Part shown: positions 50,593 through 60,676 of the stretch, piece by piece | Position numbering within the stretch: position 1 is the stretch's first letter | Layout of the letters: every line of letters starts with the position of its first letter | NCBI RefSeq assembly: GCF_039531695.1 | Contig: NZ_BAAAQN010000039.1 | Span: 1-64,000 of the forward strand | DNA length: 64,000 bases | Source: Catenulispora yoronensis | Lineage (GTDB): Bacteria > Actinomycetota > Actinomycetes > Streptomycetales > Catenulisporaceae | Direction: 5' to 3' | The notes under the pieces: generated by a model | Seen by the model: the letters and a program-made list of their open reading frames with translations, nothing else | Databases searched by the model: none | Told to the model about the DNA's origin: nothing | Made by a program: the position numbers and the translations under genes

Positions 50593-51549
50593 ATGCGCAT
50601 TCACTTCACTGCGGAAGACCTGCTCCGGGTTCGGTATGCGGAGGAGCCGGCGCCGCTTCTTGAGTTGACGCTGGTTTTGGCGTCGTTGCATCGGCCGAGT
50701 GCTGATCCGGTTTTCGGGCGGTGGCGGCGGGAGCAGGCGCGGGTTGTGGGGGCGGCGGGGAGGGGGTTGTTGGAGCTGGTGCCGCCGTGCGGGCGGGGGC
50801 CGTTGTTCTTGGATCCGGTGGTGGGGGATGTGGAGGAGGCGTTCGACGAGGTGGCGCATTCGTCGCGCGAGTATGTGCGGAAGGAGGTCGCGCGGGTTGC
50901 TGGGCTGGGGAGGCCGGTTACGGCTTGGACGCGTGGGATTGCTGAGCAGGACAGGGATTGTTGGCGGGAGTTGCTTGGTGCGATGCAGGGTGCGTATAGC
51001 GGGATATTGAGTCGGTCGTGGCGGCGGATCCGCGCGGGGTTTCATGCGGAGGTGGCTTGGCGGACGAGTCGGTGGGGGCGGTTGGGGGTGGGGGCTGGGT
51101 TGGAGGCGGTGTGGCCGGGGTCGCGGTTCGAGGGGACGGTGTGGCATTTGGCGCCGGAGAAGGATGCGGATGTGTATTTGGGTGGGGTGGGGTTGACGTT
51201 GTATCCGACGGCGGTGTGGTCGGGTCCGCCTTTGGTGGGGCCGTATCCGGATGGGACGAAGTATTTGGTCTATCCGGCGTTGACGCCGTTGCCGTTGTTG
51301 GCGGAGGTGCAGGGGGTCGATCCGCTGGGGACGTTGTTGGGGCGGACGCGGGCGCAGGTGTTGGAGGCTTTGGCGGAGGAGCGGACTACGGGGAGGTTGG
51401 CGGTGGATTTGGGGATTAGTGCTGCTTCGGTTTCGCAGCATACGGCTGCTTTGAGGGGGGCGGGGTTGGTTGCTACGCGGAGGGAGGGGAAGGCGGCTTG
51501 GCATGAGTGCACGGCTTTGGGGGTGGAGTTGTTGAGGACGGGGCGGTGA
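50593..51549 (+). CDS. ArsR/SmtB-type transcriptional regulator with DUF5937
   Basis: 318 aa. The N-terminal part (about 1-235) matches the DUF5937-type domain of actinobacterial regulators, with MRIHFTAEDLLRVRYAEEPAPLLELTLVL and YLVYPALTPLPLLAEVQG. The C-terminal winged helix (about 240-315) has RTRAQVLEALAEERTTGRLAVDLG and SAASVSQHTAALRGAGLVATRREG, an ArsR fold. It has no metal-binding cysteine pair in the recognition helix. Codons are heavily G/T-ended from here upstream. Divergent from an exported-protein gene. Confidence 0.88.
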   Translation: MRIHFTAEDLLRVRYAEEPAPLLELTLVLASLHRPSADPVFGRWRREQARVVGAAGRGLLELVPPCGRGPLFLDPVVGDVEEAFDEVAHSSREYVRKEVARVAGLGRPVTAWTRGIAEQDRDCWRELLGAMQGAYSGILSRSWRRIRAGFHAEVAWRTSRWGRLGVGAGLEAVWPGSRFEGTVWHLAPEKDADVYLGGVGLTLYPTAVWSGPPLVGPYPDGTKYLVYPALTPLPLLAEVQGVDPLGTLLGRTRAQVLEALAEERTTGRLAVDLGISAASVSQHTAALRGAGLVATRREGKAAWHECTALGVELLRTGR

Positions 51550-51810
51550 GGGGGTGGTGGTGAGGAGTGAGTGCGGTTTTGTGGTGGGTTTTAAGGCTTT
51601 TTTGACGACCTTCGGCCATGGTGCTGACTGGTCGGTGGCGGTCGTTGGGTGGGGGTGCTGTCGATCTCCGAGGACTGTCGCACTGTTGATAAAAAGCCAG
51701 ATCAAAAGCCAGTCAAGGTCAACTGCGCCTCCGGCGGCCCCTCCGGGGAGGGCCTCGCTCTGGAAAGAGTGGGCCAGGCGGGCTGGCGCGGCCTGGTCGG
51801 TGGTTCCGGT

Positions 51811-51976
51811 TTCGGTTCCGGTCTTTCCGTCGCATCGTCGCCTGAAGGAATCACACCGCCCAGGCGGTATCAAGGCGACCCTTCAGGTGCCGTGCCCCAG
51901 CTCATGCGAGCCTTGACACCGCCTGGGCGGCGCGATTGGCTACGCCCGCCGAAGCGACGGAAAGACCGGAACCGAA
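51811..51976. repeat. two nested inverted repeats, cruciform-like
   Basis: The outer arms, 23 bp at 51811-51833 and 51954-51976, are perfect reverse complements. The inner arms, 21 bp at 51856-51876 and 51910-51930, have one mismatch and themselves contain CCGCC-CA-GGCGG. The loop is 33 nt. An RNA or mobile-element end is possible. Confidence 0.85.
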
Positions 51977-52020
51977 GACCTAACTTTGGCAAAAAGCGAG
52001 GCGACTAGTCGCGATGACCA

Positions 52021-52073
52021 CCGGTTTCGCTGGCCGCCGCCGGTAGTGATGGTGGCAGGGCGGCCGAAACCGG
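52021..52073. repeat. hairpin next to the nested inverted repeats
   Basis: CCGGTTTC (52021-52028) and GAAACCGG (52066-52073) pair, with GGCCGCC/GGCGGCC pairing inside. It follows the larger cruciform within 45 bp. Confidence 0.6.
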
Positions 52074-52379
52074 CAATACCGCAGGCACTTCGCCATAGCG
52101 ATGCCGCGCCTGGATGTTTTCGAAGCCATCTGCCGTGACGATATCGGATAGGCACGATCGCAGAGCTCTTGCTTAGCGACTGACTCTGCCACGTAGCTGC
52201 CCGATCGCTCGGTCACTTGGTCACTTGGTCGCCCGGCTGCCCGGCTACCTGAAGGCCCAGTTGCCCGGCCACTTGGCCACTTGGTCCGCTAGCAAGTTCT
52301 GCTTCCAGCTCACCTTTAAACCTTTGGGGCCTGTTATCTATACGCGCCTATCACTACCTCAAGCAGAGCAGGACTGCCC

Positions 52380-52765
52380 CAGAACCAGATCCCCTTGCCC
52401 TACCAGCTTCCTCGGCCGCCACACCCTTCTGAGCCTTCCGACTCCTCGGCCGCCATACCCTTCTTGGCCTTCCAGCCCTTCCCCCGCGTTACCCTTCTTG
52501 ACCTTCCGGTCCTTCCGCCGCCTTCCCCCGCTTGCCCTCCGGCCCCTTGGCTTGCTTGGCCCGTCGACCTTCGTGGCCTGTTAGCCCCCTGGGCCCTCTC
52601 GCCCTTCCAGCCTCCTGCGCCCTCTCGCCCTTCCGGCATCTCGATCTTCCGGCCCCCGGCCTTCCCAACCTTCGCGACCTTCTCAGGCTTCTCAATCCCC
52701 GTCAGCCAACCCCGTCAGCCAACTCCCCTCAGCCAACTTCGCGCCAGCCGCTCCCCCGCCCCGCC
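52380..52765. repeat. pyrimidine-rich low-complexity tract
   Basis: About 380 bp in which C and T make up nearly all plus-strand bases of the repeating units CCTTCCGG, CTTCCGCC and CCCTTCTTGG. It ends 1-2 bases before the cobQ stop. Confidence 0.75.
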
Positions 52766-52766
52766 C

Positions 52767-54277
<1,511 letters not shown>

Positions 54278-54281
<4 letters not shown>

Positions 54282-55174
54282 CGAACCAGCTTAGCGGCGG
54301 CGTCGCGCAGGGCTGCGACGATCTCGGGGTGCTCGGCGCCGGCGCGCATGGCGATCAGGGAGACGCGGCGGGGCCAGTCCTCCTTCAACGGCACCAGGAC
54401 GACACCGTCCGGGACCTGGGAGGGCACGCCGAGGGTGGGCAGGAGGGAGACGCCGAAACCGTTGGCGATCAGGGCCAGCGCGGCGCTGAAGTCGGTGGCG
54501 CGGTACCGGCCGCGGGGCTGGAAGCCGGCGTCGGCGCAGATCGCGGTCACCTGGTCGTGGCAGGACAGCCCCTCGGCGGCCAGGACGAAGGGTTCCTCGA
54601 CGAGGTCGGTGAGGGAGACCGCGGGCTCGCCGGCGAAGGGGTGGTCGGCGGGCAGCGCCGCCATGTAGATCTCCTCCAGCAGCGGCATCACCTTCAGGCG
54701 CGGATCGCCGAGCAGAGGGCGGTTCGGCGCGGCCATCACGACGGCGACGTCGATCGATCCCTCGATGAGGCGGGCGACCGATTCCTCGCTCTCGGTGTCG
54801 GCGATCTCGAAGCCCCACTCGGGGTGGCGGATGCGCAGAGCCTTCATGGCGGGCGCGACCACGGCCATCACGGCGGTGGGGAAGCCCCCGATGCGCACGG
54901 TGGCGGGGGCCGGCGAGAGCGCCCGGAGGTCGGACTGGGCCCGCTCCAACTGGGCGAACACCGCGTCGGCGTGGGACACCAGGACCCGCGCCGCCTCGGT
55001 CAGGACCACGTTGCGCCCACGTCGTTCGAGCAGCTCACACCCGGTACTCTTGCTGAGTACCGACAGCTGCTGCGAGACCGCGGACGGGGTCAGATACAGG
55101 GCCTCGGCGGCGGCCACGACCGTTCCGTGGTCGGCCAGGGCACGCAGGGTGCGCAACTGCCGCACATCGATCAT
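54278..55174 (-). CDS. LysR family transcriptional regulator
   Basis: 298 aa. The helix-turn-helix MIDVRQLRTLRALADHGTVVAAAEALYLTPSAVSQQLSVL is followed by the two-lobe effector domain (about 90-295). The stop overlaps the cobQ start, but the likely target is the divergent EamA exporter, since a perfect LysR-type palindrome (55191-55205) lies between them. The overlap with cobQ means its mRNA probably runs on into cobQ; whether it controls cobalamin genes is not shown. Confidence 0.92.
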
Positions 55175-55190
55175 CGGGTCACCTCGACCA

Positions 55191-55205
55191 TTAAGCAGAG
55201 CTTAA
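55191..55205. promoter_or_regulatory. LysR-type palindrome between lysR and the EamA gene
   Basis: TTAAGC-AGA-GCTTAA is a perfect 15-bp inverted repeat of the T-N11-A type recognised by LysR proteins, centred between the divergent starts at 55174 and 55265. Confidence 0.7.
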
Positions 55206-55264
55206 CGAATTCGCGAAAAATCATTCGCTGGTGCTGAACGATACCCCGCGCTGATAGTGGTGTC

Positions 55265-56185
55265 ATGCGTAATCCCCGCCACATCGCCTTGGCATTGGCG
55301 ATCGTCGTCATCTGGGGCGTGAACTTCGTCGCCATCGGCTACGCGCTCGACGGCTTTCCTCCGATCCTGCTCGCCGCCCTGCGCTTCGCCCTCACCGGGC
55401 TCGCCGCCTTTTTCATACCCCGCCCGAAGGAAGTCCGCTGGTACTGGGCCGCGGGTATCAGTGCCTTCATGTTCTTCGGCCAGTACGTCCTGCTGTTCAC
55501 CGGCATGGCGCACGGCATGCCCGAGGGCCTGTCCTCGCTGGTCCTGCAATGCCAGGCGCCGTTCACCGTGCTGGCCGCGGCGCTGCTGCTCGGGGAGCGG
55601 ACGGCGGTCCGCCAGCTGCTCGGCATCGCCGCCGCGGTCGCGGGGCTGGTCGTCATCGGCGCCGGCCGCGGCGGGAGTGTGCCGCTGGGCTCGCTGCTGC
55701 TGGTCATCGCCGCGGGCGCCTCGTGGGCGCTGGGCTCCATCAGCAATCGTAAGGCCGGCGCGGCGAACGGCTTCGCGCTCATGGTGTGGGCCAGCCTCTA
55801 CGCCGCTCCCCCGCTGGCGCTGGCCTCGCTGCTGATCGACGGCCCGCACCGGATCGGCGAGAGCCTGACCCACCTGCGGCTCGGCCCGGTGCTGAGCCTG
55901 CTGTACGTGGTCGGCCTGTCGACGTTCGTCGGGCTGGGCGCCTGGGTGGCCCTGATGAGCAAGTACCCCGCCTCCACGGTCGCGCCGTACACCCTCGGCG
56001 TCCCGCCGATCGGCATGGTGGCCGCCGCGGTCGTGAACGGCGAGCGCATGAACGGCCTGGAGCTGGCCGGCGCCGCGGTGGTGCTGCTCGGCCTGGTGGC
56101 CATCGTCTGGCCGCGCCGTGCGCCCTCGCCGACGGCGTCGGCTCCCACCGCTAAAGTCGAGGAGAACATCGCAGCCGCTGTCTGA
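55265..56185 (+). CDS. EamA/DMT family transporter
   Basis: 306 aa with ten predicted transmembrane helices and two EamA repeats (about 1-135 and 140-285). Marked segments are VVIWGVNFVAIGYALDGFPPILLAALRF, GLSSLVLQCQAPFTVLAAALLLGE and APYTLGVPPIGMVAAAVVNGE. Relatives export amino acids such as cysteine or O-acetylserine. It has a LysR-type palindrome upstream and is divergent from lysR. It ends 20 bp before the recD2 start. Confidence 0.92.
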   Translation: MRNPRHIALALAIVVIWGVNFVAIGYALDGFPPILLAALRFALTGLAAFFIPRPKEVRWYWAAGISAFMFFGQYVLLFTGMAHGMPEGLSSLVLQCQAPFTVLAAALLLGERTAVRQLLGIAAAVAGLVVIGAGRGGSVPLGSLLLVIAAGASWALGSISNRKAGAANGFALMVWASLYAAPPLALASLLIDGPHRIGESLTHLRLGPVLSLLYVVGLSTFVGLGAWVALMSKYPASTVAPYTLGVPPIGMVAAAVVNGERMNGLELAGAAVVLLGLVAIVWPRRAPSPTASAPTAKVEENIAAAV

Positions 56186-56204
56186 GCACCGTGAGGAGGT
56201 CGCC

Positions 56205-58433
56205 TTGGACTCGCCGACCGAGTCGTTCGTGCCTGGCCTCGCGGTCCTGGAAGGCGTCCTTGAGCGCATCACTTTCGCCAACGAGGAGACCGGCTACACC
56301 GTGGCCCGCGTCGACACCGGCCGCGGCTCCGGGGACTTGCTCACCGTGGTCGGCGCGCTGCTCGGCGCCCAGCCCGGCGAGTCGCTGCGCATGCGCGGCC
56401 GCTGGGGCTCGCACCCCCAGTACGGTCGCCAGTTCACGGTCGACAACTACACGACGGTACTGCCGGCGACCGTCGCCGGGATCCAGAAGTACCTCGGCTC
56501 CGGGCTCATCAAGGGCATCGGGCCGAAGATCGCCGAGAAGATCGTGGAGCACTTCGGCGTCGACACCCTGACCGTGATCGAGGAGTCCCCGGCCCGGCTG
56601 GTCGAGGTCCCGGGCCTGGGGCCCAAGCGCACCAAGCTCATCGGCGCGGCCTGGATCGAGCAGAAGGCCATCAAGGAGGTCATGGTCTTCCTGCAATCCG
56701 TCGGCGTGACCACCTCGATCTCGGTCCGCATCTACAAGGAGTACGGCGACGCGTCCATCGACGTCGTCAAGCAGGAGCCTTACAAGCTCGCCTCCGACGT
56801 CTGGGGCATCGGCTTCAAGACCGCCGACGCGATCGCCGTCGCGGTCGGCATCCCGCACGACTCCCCCGAGCGGGTCAAGGCCGGGATCCAGTACGCGCTG
56901 TCCCAGAGCTCTGATGCCGGCCACTGCTATCTGCCGCGCGAGAAGCTGATCGAGGAATCGGTCAAGATCCTCTCGGTCGCCCTGACCCTGGTCTCCGACT
57001 GCCTGGACGAACTCGTCGTCGCCGAGGGTGTCGTGGCCGAGGACCTGCCGAACCCGGACGGCTACGACCCGGACGAGCCGATCAAGGCCATCTATCTGGT
57101 GCCCTTCCACCGCGCCGAGGTCTCGCTGGCCGCGCAGCTGCGGCGGCTGCTGGAGGCGCCCGACGACCGGCTGGGCTCGTTCGCCGCCGTCGACTGGGAC
57201 AAGGCGTTCGGCTGGCTGCGGGAGCGCACCGGCGTCGGTCTGGCCCCGGAGCAGATCGAGGCGGTGAAGCAGGCGCTGACCGCCAAAGTCAGTGTCCTGA
57301 CCGGCGGTCCCGGCTGCGGCAAGTCGTTCACGGTGCGCTCGATCGTGGAGCTGGCCCAGGCCAAGCGGGCCCGCGTGGTGCTGGCCGCCCCGACCGGCAA
57401 GGCCGCGAAGCGCCTCACCGAGCTCACCGGCGCCGAGGCCATGACCGTGCACCGGCTGCTGGAGCTCAAGCCGGGCGGCGACGCGGCCTACGACCGGGAG
57501 CGGCCGCTGGAGGCCGACCTCGTCGTCGTCGACGAGGCCTCGATGCTGGACGTGCTGCTGGCGAACAAGCTCGTCAAGGCCGTGGCGCCCGGCGCGCACC
57601 TGCTCCTGGTCGGCGACGTCGACCAGCTGCCGTCGGTCGGCGCCGGCGAGGTGCTGCGCGACCTGCTCGCCGCGCCGAGGGTGCCGCGAGTCCGTCTGAC
57701 CCAGGTCTTCCGGCAGGCGCAGCAGTCGGGGGTGGTCGTCAACGCGCACCGCATCAACTCCGGCAAACCGTTGGAGCTGGACGGGTTCACCGACTTCTTC
57801 CTCTTCGTGGAGGACGAGACCGAGGACGCGGCACGCGTCGCGGTCGAGCTCGCCACCACGCGGATCCCGCGCCGGTTCGGCTTCGACCCCCGCCGCGACA
57901 TCCAGGTCCTGACGCCGATGCACCGGGGTCCGGCCGGCGCCGGCACGCTGAACGGAGCGCTCCAGGAAGCGCTGACGCCGTCCGAGCCGTCCCGTCCGGA
58001 GAAGCGGTTCGGCGGCCGCACGTTCCGCGTCGGCGACAAGGTCACGCAGATCCGCAACAACTATGACAAGGGCAAGAACGGCGTCTTCAACGGCACCGGC
58101 GGGGTCATCACGGCGATGCTGCCGGAGGAGCAGACGCTCACGGTGCGCACCGACGAGGACGAGGAGGTGTCCTACGACTTCGCCGAACTCGACGAGCTCC
58201 AGCACGCCTACGCCATGACCGTGCACCGCTCGCAGGGCTCCGAGTACCCGGTGGTCGTGGTGCCGGTGACGATGAGCGCGTGGATGATGCTGCAACGGAA
58301 CCTGCTCTACACCGCCGTCACCCGCGCGAAGAAGCTGGTCGTCCTCGTCGGCTCCAAACGGGCGCTGGCCCAGGCGATCCGCACGATGTCGGCCGGCAAG
58401 CGCTGCACCGGATTGGACCACCGTCTCCGATGA
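56205..58433 (+). CDS. recD2: RecD2-type DNA helicase
   Basis: 742 aa. The N-terminal domain has GLIKGIGPKIAEKIVEHFG and LVEVPGLGPKR, helix-hairpin-helix motifs of RecD2; motor motifs are Walker A GGPGCGKSF (about 367), LVVVDEASMLD (DExx), GDVDQLPSVGAGEVL, VFRQAQQSG and the C-terminal AYAMTVHRSQGSEYP and YTAVTRAKKL. RecD2 is a 5'-3' helicase without RecB/RecC partners, acting in repair and recombination. The TTG start at 56205 has AGGAGGT 4 nt upstream. The TGA stop overlaps the start of the PLP enzyme gene. Confidence 0.93.
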   Translation: MDSPTESFVPGLAVLEGVLERITFANEETGYTVARVDTGRGSGDLLTVVGALLGAQPGESLRMRGRWGSHPQYGRQFTVDNYTTVLPATVAGIQKYLGSGLIKGIGPKIAEKIVEHFGVDTLTVIEESPARLVEVPGLGPKRTKLIGAAWIEQKAIKEVMVFLQSVGVTTSISVRIYKEYGDASIDVVKQEPYKLASDVWGIGFKTADAIAVAVGIPHDSPERVKAGIQYALSQSSDAGHCYLPREKLIEESVKILSVALTLVSDCLDELVVAEGVVAEDLPNPDGYDPDEPIKAIYLVPFHRAEVSLAAQLRRLLEAPDDRLGSFAAVDWDKAFGWLRERTGVGLAPEQIEAVKQALTAKVSVLTGGPGCGKSFTVRSIVELAQAKRARVVLAAPTGKAAKRLTELTGAEAMTVHRLLELKPGGDAAYDRERPLEADLVVVDEASMLDVLLANKLVKAVAPGAHLLLVGDVDQLPSVGAGEVLRDLLAAPRVPRVRLTQVFRQAQQSGVVVNAHRINSGKPLELDGFTDFFLFVEDETEDAARVAVELATTRIPRRFGFDPRRDIQVLTPMHRGPAGAGTLNGALQEALTPSEPSRPEKRFGGRTFRVGDKVTQIRNNYDKGKNGVFNGTGGVITAMLPEEQTLTVRTDEDEEVSYDFAELDELQHAYAMTVHRSQGSEYPVVVVPVTMSAWMMLQRNLLYTAVTRAKKLVVLVGSKRALAQAIRTMSAGKRCTGLDHRLR

Positions 58434-59215
58434 CCACACCCGAACTGATCCTGCGCTTCGACAGCAACAAGCCGCGCAAGCTCAAGTACAACCTGGCTGC
58501 GGCCCGCGAGGAAGGCGCCTCGACCCTGCTCACCTTCGGCGGCGCCTACTCCAACCACATCCGCGCGGTCGCCGCGGCCGGAAAGACCGAGGGCTTCAAG
58601 ACCATCGGCATCATCCGGGGCGAGGAGCACCTGCCGCTGAACGACTCGCTCGCGTTCGCGGTGTCGCAGGGCATGGATCTGCACTACATGGACCGGCAGA
58701 CCTACCGCACCAAGCGGGCCGACGCGATGCGCCGCCACCTGGAAGACCTGTTCGGCAGCTTCTTCCTCATCCCGGAGGGCGGCAGCAATCCCCACGCGGT
58801 CCGGGGCTGTGCCGAGCTGCCCGGCGAGATCGCAGAGCCCTTCGACGTCATCTGCTGCCCGGTGGGCACCGGGGGCACCCTCGCCGGGATCGCCGCCGGG
58901 CTCGGGCCCGAGCAGCGGGCGATCGGTTTCGCGTCGATGCGGGGCGGCCACCTCCGGCACGAGGTCGCGACGCTCCAGAACCAGACCTACGGCAAGGTCT
59001 TCGACAACTGGCACGTCGAGAACGACTTCCATTGCGGCGGCTACGCGAAGGTCCCCAAGGAACTCGACGATTTCGCCGCGCAGTTCGGCGCGGACCATGG
59101 GTTCGACGTGGAGCGGATCTACGTCGCGAAGATGCTCTACGGCATCACCGCGATGAGCAAGGCCGGGAAGTTCGCTCCCGGCACCCGCATCGTCGCGGTG
59201 ATCACCACCGGCTGA
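58430..59215 (+). CDS. PLP-dependent enzyme, ACC deaminase/D-cysteine desulfhydrase type, short N-terminus
   Basis: 261 aa, fold-type II PLP enzyme. The cofactor lysine is probably Lys14 in DSNKPRKLKYNL; TFGGAYSNHIRAVAAAG, IPEGGSNPHAVRG and VGTGGTLAGIAAGLG are family signatures. Relatives are usually 290-330 aa with about 50 residues before that lysine, so here about 35-40 N-terminal residues are missing. The ATG at 58430 overlaps the RecD2 stop, so no further upstream start exists in frame without overlapping the helicase. It may be a shortened but functional subtype or a damaged gene. Confidence 0.8.
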   Translation: MTTPELILRFDSNKPRKLKYNLAAAREEGASTLLTFGGAYSNHIRAVAAAGKTEGFKTIGIIRGEEHLPLNDSLAFAVSQGMDLHYMDRQTYRTKRADAMRRHLEDLFGSFFLIPEGGSNPHAVRGCAELPGEIAEPFDVICCPVGTGGTLAGIAAGLGPEQRAIGFASMRGGHLRHEVATLQNQTYGKVFDNWHVENDFHCGGYAKVPKELDDFAAQFGADHGFDVERIYVAKMLYGITAMSKAGKFAPGTRIVAVITTG

Positions 59216-59218
59216 ACC

Positions 59219-59305
59219 GGCCGAACCGGATGAGCCTGCTGATTCAGCCGGCCCAGCCGGTCCGGCCGACCCGGCCGACCAGGCCGACCCGGCGGCTCCA
59301 GAGGC
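59219..59305. repeat. short CCGGCCGACC-type repeats
   Basis: A run of units such as GAACCGGCC, CAGCCGGCC and CCGACCCGG, of 9-12 bp, fills the gap between the convergent PLP and tldE genes. It resembles the short-unit repeats at 7331-7390. Confidence 0.6.
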
Positions 59306-60676
59306 TCAGCCGCTGGCACCGCCCGTGAAGTTCCATCCCGCCAGCCGCAACGCCGGCGCCATCGCCGACTGCACGCCGTACTTGGACGCGAACGCCGGCG
59401 CGTGACTGCCGATCCCCAGGACCCGCCCGGGCGCCAGCGCCTCCGGATAGGACTGCGTGAACCGCAGGTTCTTCACCGGCCGCGTGATCTCGCCGTTCTC
59501 GATCAGCCAGACCCCGTTGCGGGTCAGCCCGGTCATCACCAGACGCCGCGGGTCCAGGCACCGCGTATACCAGTGGTCTGTCACCAACAGCCCGCGCCGC
59601 ACGCCCTCGACCAGCGCGAGCACCGAGGAGTCCGCCGCCGGGCCGTCGACCTCGGTCGGGGCCGCGCCCGCGCCGGGTTCGAGCCGCAGGTTGATCGGCT
59701 CGGCGCCGTGGACGGCGCTCCCGGCGTCGGCGTGCCCGGTGCTGGCGACGCCGGCCTCGCGCGCGGAGCGCCGGTCGTGCACGACGGCCCGCGTCACGCC
59801 GTCGCGCACCAGCGTCAGCGCGCCGCGCGGAGTGCCCTCGGCGTCGAACAGCGCCCCGGCGGCCGGGCCGGACAGCGGGTCGTCGACCAACGTCACCGCC
59901 AGGTCGAACTGCGCCTCGCCGAGCTGCACGAAGGAGGTGCCCTCGATGAACTCCTTGCCGTTGAACCCGTAGCCGCCGAGGACCCACAGCACGTCGCTGA
60001 CGGCCGTCGGCTCCAGCACGACCTCGTACTCCCCCGGCTCGATCTCGATCGGGTCCTGCGACGCCAGCGCCTTGGCCGCGGCGCGGGCACCGAGCGCGGC
60101 GCCGTCCAGGTCGCCCATGAACCGGGACGCCTGCCGGGAGGCGCCGTCGGACGTCGGCGTCTTGGCGATGCCGTCGATCGCCGCCTCGACGACCGTGCCG
60201 CGCGCCGTCTGACCCTCGGAGTTCGCGTATTCGGTCACGACCATGCGGTTGCGGAAGAACCCGGCCGCGGTGAGCCCGCCGATCGCCTCGATATAGGCCT
60301 TCACGTGGTCGGCCCGCAGGTCCGGGTCCGCCTCGCCGGTCGCCAGGTCCGGGGCGGCCGCCTCGGGCAGCGGCGCCGGGCCCGCCAGGCCGGCCCAGCC
60401 CGGGTCGGCCGGGGACAGCCGCACCGCGGCGGCGGTGCGCTCGACCAGCGCCGTGAGTCCGGCGTCGTCGGTGACGGTGGTGGAGTTCACCGCCGTGCGG
60501 CCGTCGACGTGGATCCGCAGGGTCACGGTGTCGGTGTCGCTGGCGACGTTCTGGTGGATGTAGGAGTTGGCGAACCGGGTCAGCGCCTCGTGCTCGTGCA
60601 CGACGTTGACGTCGACGTCGGCCGAACCGCCGACGGCTTCTCGGGCGGTCTGCAACACCCGCTCGGCGATGCTCAT
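59306..60676 (-). CDS. tldE: TldE/PmbA family metallopeptidase subunit
   Basis: 456 aa. Family features are LTRFANSYIHQNVASDTDTVTLRIHVDGR at the N-terminus, YEVVLEPTAVSDVLWVLGGYGFNGKEFIEGTSF in the middle and LVTDHWYTRCLDPRRLVMTGLTRNGVWLIENGEI with a final LAGWNFTGG. TldE is the non-catalytic partner of TldD in a protease that matures peptides and regulates gyrase-targeting toxins in E. coli. The ATG overlaps the TldD stop (ATGA), so both are one operon. In actinobacteria the pair often serves peptide or lasso peptide biosynthesis, but no precursor gene is seen here. Confidence 0.93.
   Translation of the reverse strand: MSIAERVLQTAREAVGGSADVDVNVVHEHEALTRFANSYIHQNVASDTDTVTLRIHVDGRTAVNSTTVTDDAGLTALVERTAAAVRLSPADPGWAGLAGPAPLPEAAAPDLATGEADPDLRADHVKAYIEAIGGLTAAGFFRNRMVVTEYANSEGQTARGTVVEAAIDGIAKTPTSDGASRQASRFMGDLDGAALGARAAAKALASQDPIEIEPGEYEVVLEPTAVSDVLWVLGGYGFNGKEFIEGTSFVQLGEAQFDLAVTLVDDPLSGPAAGALFDAEGTPRGALTLVRDGVTRAVVHDRRSAREAGVASTGHADAGSAVHGAEPINLRLEPGAGAAPTEVDGPAADSSVLALVEGVRRGLLVTDHWYTRCLDPRRLVMTGLTRNGVWLIENGEITRPVKNLRFTQSYPEALAPGRVLGIGSHAPAFASKYGVQSAMAPALRLAGWNFTGGASG

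Larger units (their letters stand above)
51550..52766. other. non-coding stretch with nested inverted repeats and a pyrimidine-rich tract
   Basis: No credible gene. It holds a dispersed repeat (about 51686-51736), two nested inverted repeats (51811-51976), a hairpin (52021-52073), short CACTTGGTC-like repeats (52200-52310) and a pyrimidine-rich low-complexity tract (52380-52760). It separates the ArsR gene and the end of cobQ. Confidence 0.6.

Noticed and set aside
56151..58439. 762-codon antisense frame opposite recD2
   Set aside because: The sense frame has all helicase motifs; the antisense one has none.
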